Positions 57,792 through 64,000 of a stretch of 64,000 bases of DNA are shown here, piece by piece. The notes beneath the pieces were generated by a model that had not been told where the DNA came from, did not search any database, and saw nothing but the letters and a program-made list of their open reading frames with translations. The DNA is from Streptosporangium sandarakinum. GTDB lineage: Bacteria > Actinomycetota > Actinomycetes > Streptosporangiales > Streptosporangiaceae. Made by a program: the position numbers and the translations under genes. How positions within the stretch are numbered: the first letter of the stretch is position 1; each line of letters begins with the position of its first letter. The stretch is taken from contig NZ_JACCCO010000002.1 in NCBI RefSeq assembly GCF_013409935.1, positions 930,001 through 994,000 on the forward strand, read 5' to 3'.

Positions 57792-59908
57792 ATGATCGGA
57801 CGAATTCCCATCCTTGACGTGCACCCGACGGTCGAGTGCGGGCGTTACCCCGCCAAGGCCGCCGCGGGCGAGACCTTCGAGATCTCCGCCACCGTGTTCC
57901 GCGAGGGACACGACGCGGTGGCGGCCGGCGTGGTGCTCACCGCCCCCGACGGCACCCGCGGCCGGTTGCTGCCCATGGCCGAGCCGGCCCCGGGCACCGA
58001 CCGGTGGGGGGTGGAGGTGACCCTGCCCGACGAGGGCGAGTGGCACTTCCGCGTCGAGGCGTGGAGCGACCCGATCGCGACCTGGCTGCACGACGCGGGC
58101 ATCAAGATCCCGCGCGACATGGACACCGAGCTGATGTGCGAGGAGGGCGCCCGGCTCTTCGAGCGCGCCGCCCGTGCCGTACGGTCCGCCGACTGCCCCT
58201 CCGTCCCCGCCCCCTCCGCGGCGAAGGGCACGAAGGGCGCCCGGAACGCGAAGGCCGCCGGCCGTACGGCGGGGCGGACCTCCTCCGGCGCGGCGGCCTG
58301 CGGGCACCGCGCCGCGCTGCTGGAGGTCGCCGCCCGGCTGCGCGACCAGGCGGTGGACCCGCGGGCCCGGTTCGCGGCGGCCCAGTCGGCGGAGACGGCC
58401 GCGCTGCTGCGCGCGCACCCGCTGCGCGACCTGGTGACCCGGACCGGCAAGCGGGTGGTCAGGGTCGAGCGGCGCCGGGCGCTGTTCGGGTCGTGGTACG
58501 AGTTCTTCCCGCGGTCGGAGGGCGCGATCGTCCAGGAGGGCGTCGCGCCCAAGTCCGGGACGTTCAAGACGGCGGCCCTGCGGCTGCCGGCCGTCGCCAA
58601 GATGGGCTTCGACGTCGTCTACCTGCCGCCGATCCATCCGATCGGGCACAGCTTCCGCAAGGGCCGCAACAACACGCTGACGCCGGAGCCGTACGACCCG
58701 GGCTCGCCGTGGGCGATCGGCTCGGAGGAGGGCGGCCACGACGCGATCCACCCCGACCTCGGCACGTTCGAGGACTTCGACGAGTTCGTGGCCAAGGCCC
58801 GCGAGCTGGGCATGGAGGTCGCGCTCGACCTGGCCCTGCAGTGCTCGCCGGACCATCCGTGGGTCAGGGAGCACCCGGAGTGGTTCAACGTCCGCGCCGA
58901 CGGCACCATCGCCTACGCCGAGAACCCGCCGAAGAAGTACCAGGACATCTACCCGCTGAACTTCGACAACGACCCCGAGGGGATCTACGCCGAGGTGAAG
59001 CGGGTGGTGCGGCTGTGGATGGACCACGGGGTGCGGATCTTCCGGGTGGACAACCCGCACACCAAGCCGGTGTCGTTCTGGGAGCGGCTGATCGCCGACG
59101 TCAACTCCACCGACCCGGACGTGCTGTTCCTGGCCGAGGCGTTCACCCGGCCGGCGATGATGCGCACGCTGGGCAAGGTGGGCTTCCAGCAGTCCTACAC
59201 CTACTTCACGTGGCGCAACTCGCGGGAGGAGGTCGAGAGCTACCTCACCGAGCTGTCCCACGAGACGTCGCACTACATGCGGCCCAACATCTTCGTCAAC
59301 ACTCCGGACATCCTTCACGAATACCTTCAGCACGGGGGTGTCCCGGCATTCCGCATCAGAGCGATCCTCGCGGCGATGTCGATGCCGACCTGGGGCGTCT
59401 ACTCCGGTTACGAGCTTGCGGAGAACGTACCGGTTCGTCCGGGCAGTGAGGAATACCTCGATAGCGAGAAATATCAGTACAGACCTCGCGACTGGGCCGA
59501 GGCTGAGCGCGAGGGCCGTAGCCTCGCCCCCTTGATCACGCAACTCAATTTGTTGCGAAGAGCTCACCCGGCGCTCCAGGAACTGCGTAACCTACGGTTC
59601 CACAGCGTCGACCATCCGGACCTGGTCTGCTTCTCCAAGCGACTGCCCGGTGCCTACGACACGGCCACACGACGGCACGGCCTGGGCGACGTGGTGCTGA
59701 CGGTTGTGAATCTCGACCCGTACCACACCCATGAGGCCACGGTGTCGCTGGACATGCCGGCCCTCGGTCTCGGCTGGAACGACGAACTCGTCGTCGACGA
59801 CGAACTGTCGGGCGAGTCGTACCACTGGCGGCAGAACAACTACGTGCGTCTCGACCCTCATGTCCGACCAGCACACATCTTCACTCTGCGCGCCCCGGCG
59901 AACCAGCG

Positions 59909-59912
<4 letters not shown>
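57792..59912 (+). CDS. glgE: GlgE, alpha-1,4-glucan:maltose-1-phosphate maltosyltransferase
   Basis: GH13_3 enzyme that extends alpha-glucan by maltosyl units from maltose-1-phosphate. 706 residues: N-terminal beta domain ([20 protein letters not shown]), an insertion with about 35 Ala/Gly/Lys-rich residues (about 135-170) that is probably a flexible loop, then the catalytic barrel with [24 protein letters not shown] (nucleophile D420) and [10 protein letters not shown] (acid/base E449), a 29-residue spacing identical to D394/E423 of Streptomyces coelicolor GlgE. The C-terminus has the beta domain ending [15 protein letters not shown] 57792 is probably leaderless. Its stop overlaps treS by 4 bp. 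Confidence 0.96.
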
Positions 59913-61663
<1,751 letters not shown>

Positions 61664-61667
61664 GGCC

Positions 61668-62981
61668 GTGTTGACGGAGCTCCTTGCCGGATGGATAGCG
61701 CATCAGCGATGGTTCGCCGGTAAGGGGCGGCCGATAGACGAGCTCGACATCGAGTCCGACGTCGAGCTCGTCCCCCGCCTCCGTCACCTCATCCTCCGCG
61801 TCCGCCAGGGCGACGACCTCGACCGCTACCAGCTCCTGCTCGGCACCGGCGGCGACACCTCCGGCCGGTTCAGCCACGTCCGGATCGGCGAGGGTTACTA
61901 CGACGCCGCCCACGACGCCGACCTCACCTGCGTCCTGCTGGACGGGATGGCCGAGGACCGCGATACCGGCCCGCTGCGCATGCGCCACATGCCGGGCGCC
62001 GACATCGACACCTCGCTGCGCAGCCTGGTGCTGGGCGCCGAGCAGTCCAACACCTCCCTGGTGTACGGCGAGACCTACATCTGCAAGCTGTTCCGCCGGC
62101 TGATCCCCGGCGTCAACCCCGAGCTGGAGATCGTCCGCGCCCTGGCCGCCCGCGACGCCCAGCACATCGCGCGGCCGTACGGCTGGATCGAGACCGACCT
62201 GGACGGCGTGCCGACCACGCTGGCGATCACGCAGGAGTTCCTGTCGACCGCCAACGACGGCTGGGCCCTGGCGCTGGCCAGCGTCCGCGACCTCTACGCC
62301 AGCCTCACCCCCTCGGCCTCGGAGGCGGGCGGCGACTTCAGCTCCGAGTCCTACCGCCTCGGCGTGGCCACCGCCGAGATCCACAGCGAACTGGCCGCGA
62401 CCTTCCCGACCTCGGTGATGGAGGCCCACGAGGTCAAGCAGCTCATCGAGGACCAGCGCCGCCGCCTGATCCAGATGGTCGAGGAGGTGCCCGAGCTGGG
62501 CCGCCACGCCCACGTGGTCCAGGAGGCCTATCAGCGGGTCGCCGACACCGCCTACGAGATCCCGGTCCAGCGGGTCCACGGCGACTATCACCTGGGCCAG
62601 GTGATGCGCACCCCGACCGACTGGATCGTCCTCGACTTCGAGGGCGAGCCCGGCCAGCCCCTGGAGGAGCGCCGGGCCCTGTCCTCGCCGCTGCGGGACG
62701 TGGCGGGCATGCTGCGCTCGTTCGACTACGCCGCCCGCCACCTGCTGGCGGGGCACCCGCGGGCGGAGGAGCTCTATCCGCGGGCCGTGGAGTGGGCCGA
62801 GCTGAACCGCTCGTCGTTCCTCGCCGGGTACTCCGCGGGCGGCGGGCGCCTCCAGGCCCAGGACGCGGTCCTGCTGCGGGCGCTGGAGATGATGAAGGCG
62901 GTCTACGAGGTCGGTTACGAGGCGCGCAACCGCCCCACCTGGCTGCCCATCCCCATGGCCGCCTTCCAGGCCGAACGCTGA
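61668..62981 (+). CDS. mak: Maltokinase (Mak/Pep2)
   Basis: ATP-dependent kinase making maltose-1-phosphate from the maltose that TreS produces. 437 residues from GTG 61668 (MLTELLAGWIAHQRWFAGKGR), with AGGAGG 9 nt upstream. N-terminal cystatin-like cap region, then an aminoglycoside-kinase-like lobe: catalytic HGDYHLGQV (H304, D306) and metal-binding DFEGEP (D323). The stretch RWFAGKGR at the N-terminus is typical of stand-alone maltokinases. It closes the glgE-treS-mak operon; glgB, which often follows, is not seen downstream. Confidence 0.95.
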   Translation: MLTELLAGWIAHQRWFAGKGRPIDELDIESDVELVPRLRHLILRVRQGDDLDRYQLLLGTGGDTSGRFSHVRIGEGYYDAAHDADLTCVLLDGMAEDRDTGPLRMRHMPGADIDTSLRSLVLGAEQSNTSLVYGETYICKLFRRLIPGVNPELEIVRALAARDAQHIARPYGWIETDLDGVPTTLAITQEFLSTANDGWALALASVRDLYASLTPSASEAGGDFSSESYRLGVATAEIHSELAATFPTSVMEAHEVKQLIEDQRRRLIQMVEEVPELGRHAHVVQEAYQRVADTAYEIPVQRVHGDYHLGQVMRTPTDWIVLDFEGEPGQPLEERRALSSPLRDVAGMLRSFDYAARHLLAGHPRAEELYPRAVEWAELNRSSFLAGYSAGGGRLQAQDAVLLRALEMMKAVYEVGYEARNRPTWLPIPMAAFQAER

Positions 62982-63068
62982 GGACATTCCCCCGGAAACC
63001 CGCGAGAAATTCGCGAATCAGCTCGAACTCGCCACCCCATGCGGTCGTCTCACGGTTGGAGACACCAC

Positions 63069-63093
63069 GTGAGCCGGATCTTCCGCGGCTCAC
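63069..63093. promoter_or_regulatory. Inverted repeat upstream of the lectin gene
   Basis: GTGAGCCG (63069-63076) and CGGCTCAC (63086-63093) form a perfect 8-bp inverted repeat with a 9-nt loop, 43 bp before the chosen lectin start and 88 bp after mak. It may be a weak terminator for the glgE operon or an operator. Confidence 0.4.
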
Positions 63094-63135
63094 ATGGCCA
63101 ACGAGAATCGCTCAGGCGAGAACGGGGTGGCAAGG

Positions 63136-63696
63136 ATGGGAAAGAACCGTGTGCTCGGCGTCGTCGCGGCCTCGACGGTCATCGCGTCGGGCATCGCGCT
63201 CATGTCCGTGCCCGCGCACGCGTCCGCCGCGCACACGTCCGCCGCGCGGGCGTCGGCCGGGCACGCGTCGACAGCGCAGGCGTCGGGTGCCAAGCGGATC
63301 CAGATAGCCGGGTACGACCTGTGCCTCGACGTCAAGGACTTCGGCCCCAAGAACGGCGCGAAGGTCCAGCTGTGGAGCTGCAACAACAACGCCAACCAGC
63401 TCTGGACCAAGCACAGCGACGGCACGATCCGCAGCGCGCTCAACGGCAAGTGCCTCGACCTCAAGGACTTCAACCCCAAGGTGCGCGCGGTGGTGCAGTT
63501 GTGGAGCTGCACCACCGCCTCGAACCAGCGCTGGTACTCGGGCCGCACGGACTACAGCAAGAACGGCTACCGGAGCATCCGTAGCAGCATGAACGGCAAG
63601 TGCCTCGACGCCAAGGGCAAGGGACACAAGCCGGGCACGCCCATCCACATGTGGCGCTGCACCTCGGACTGGAACCAGTCCTTCCGCTGGGTCTGA
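63136..63696 (+). CDS. Secreted ricin B-type lectin (single beta-trefoil)
   Basis: 186 residues from ATG 63136 (MGKNRVLGVVAASTVIASG...), with GGGGTGG upstream; ATG 63094 is the alternative. The signal peptide ends near AHA (about 29), followed by a repetitive Ala/Ser/His stretch (SAAHTSAARASAGHAS) and the beta-trefoil. Three QxW-type repeats are visible: LCLDVKD...NANQLW, KCLDLKD...SNQRW, KCLDAKG...WNQSFRW, with cysteine pairs typical of the fold. No enzymatic domain is attached. It probably binds galactose- or xylan-like sugars outside the cell; the ligand is not known. Confidence 0.88.
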   Translation: MGKNRVLGVVAASTVIASGIALMSVPAHASAAHTSAARASAGHASTAQASGAKRIQIAGYDLCLDVKDFGPKNGAKVQLWSCNNNANQLWTKHSDGTIRSALNGKCLDLKDFNPKVRAVVQLWSCTTASNQRWYSGRTDYSKNGYRSIRSSMNGKCLDAKGKGHKPGTPIHMWRCTSDWNQSFRWV

Positions 63697-63728
63697 CCGC
63701 GTCTCCGGCTCCTCCCGGTCGCCGGAGG

Positions 63729-63774
63729 CCCGCCCGTGGGACGCCACGTCATGACGCGGCGTCCCACGGGCGGG
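63729..63774. terminator. Terminator hairpin after the lectin gene
   Basis: CCCGCCCGTGGGACGCC (63729-63745) pairs perfectly over 17 bp with GGCGTCCCACGGGCGGG (63758-63774), loop 12 nt, 33 nt after the lectin stop. Confidence 0.8.
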
Positions 63775-63780
63775 TCCCAT

Positions 63781-63925
63781 ACCGCCGCAGGCACGGGGCC
63801 CGCCGCGCGGCACGGACGAGACGTGGGTCTCCACGGTCCACGCCGCCGCGGGCGCGGGGTTCACTGCGCGGCACGGACGAGACGAGGGCCTCCGGTCCGC
63901 ACCGCCGCGGGCGCGGGGTTCACCG
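63781..63925. repeat. About 60-bp direct repeats at the right edge
   Basis: Two full copies and a partial third of a unit that starts CCGCCGC(A/G)GGC(A/G)CGGGG and contains CGCGGCACGGACGAGACG (63807-63824 and 63869-63886). No coding content is evident; it lies between the lectin terminator and the convergent partial gene. Confidence 0.6.
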
Positions 63926-63929
63926 GCGA

Positions 63930-64000
63930 TCAGGCGTGGGCGCGGAGCGCCGCGGCGAACCACTCGAACGCCGCGACCCGGGGCGGGAACGGCGGACGGT
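63930..64000 (-). CDS. 3' end of a gene running off the right edge
   Basis: The minus-strand frame ending at TGA 63932-63930 reads RPPFPPRVAAFEWFAAALRAHA, with strong actinomycete codon bias (nearly all third positions G or C) and an amphipathic terminal helix. Only 22 codons are inside the window, so no family can be named. Confidence 0.4.
   Translation of the reverse strand, partial: RPPFPPRVAAFEWFAAALRAHA

Noticed and set aside
63112..63963. Minus-strand 283-codon frame over the lectin
   Set aside because: It is a shadow of the lectin gene; only the last 71 bp of the window on that strand, in a different frame, look coding.

Overview
The window is about 72% G+C by eye, has strong third-position G/C bias, uses many GTG and some TTG starts, and encodes actinobacterial hallmark systems: type VII secretion, an F420-type LLM enzyme remnant, GlgE-type alpha-glucan synthesis and arrays of PASTA-less Ser/Thr kinases. 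It looks like chromosomal DNA of a filamentous actinomycete, most probably of the Streptosporangiales (Streptosporangium/Nonomuraea/Planomonospora-like). The family placement is inferred from gene content only. No rRNA, tRNA, CRISPR array, integrase or insertion sequence was seen.

Region 1 (1-22935) is a type VII secretion (ESX/WXG100) island. It holds two candidate substrates, two YbaB-like small proteins, the membrane pore subunit EccD and the three-domain motor ATPase EccC. EccD and EccC diverge from a 155-bp promoter region that contains an inverted repeat. Next comes a minus-strand toxin operon: a YbaB-like protein, a small WXG100-size helical protein, then a 3,472-residue polymorphic toxin. 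The toxin has a CpnT-type secretion domain, a Pro/Gly linker, a kinase-fold-like module, three tandem composite repeats (degenerate kinase-like segment, ADP-ribosyltransferase-like segment with lost catalytic residues, and a His...Cys dyad of clan-CD cysteine-peptidase type) and a terminal HEFGHH zincin. The island ends with an uncharacterised gene, a WXG100-size gene and a WXG100-transglycosylase fusion enzyme. EccB, EccE and mycosin are not in the window.

Region 2 (23061-31211) is housekeeping and small regulatory units: an MBL-fold hydrolase, a cysteine desulfurase with MnmA (tRNA thiolation), a TetR/MFS pair with a clear promoter-operator, a HigBA-like toxin-antitoxin pair whose toxin reading frame is broken by one in-frame TGA, and etfBA.

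Region 3 (31212-42241) has three tandem receptor-like Ser/Thr kinases, a YbaK-type editing protein, and an overlapping minus-strand operon: a coiled-coil protein, a PP-loop ATP pyrophosphatase-like protein, an M55 D-aminopeptidase and a Tat-type FAD amine oxidase.

Region 4 (42408-48894) holds a TetR/DHA2-type MFS pair with duplicated operators, an enoyl-CoA hydratase, another TetR, a deletion remnant of an LLM-class F420 enzyme next to a C-terminally shortened quinone oxidoreductase with a perfect 25-bp palindrome upstream, and two secreted proteins (HNH nuclease, I36-type inhibitor).

Region 5 (49048-62981) is storage-carbohydrate metabolism: a GT4 glycosyltransferase overlapping an amylo-alpha-1,6-glucosidase-like gene, a secreted amidase, then glgP diverging from glgE-treS-mak. 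TreS converts trehalose to maltose, Mak phosphorylates it, GlgE adds maltosyl units to alpha-glucan and GlgP degrades the glucan. The branching enzyme gene glgB, usually next to mak, is not there. A secreted ricin-type lectin and the 3' end of another gene close the window.
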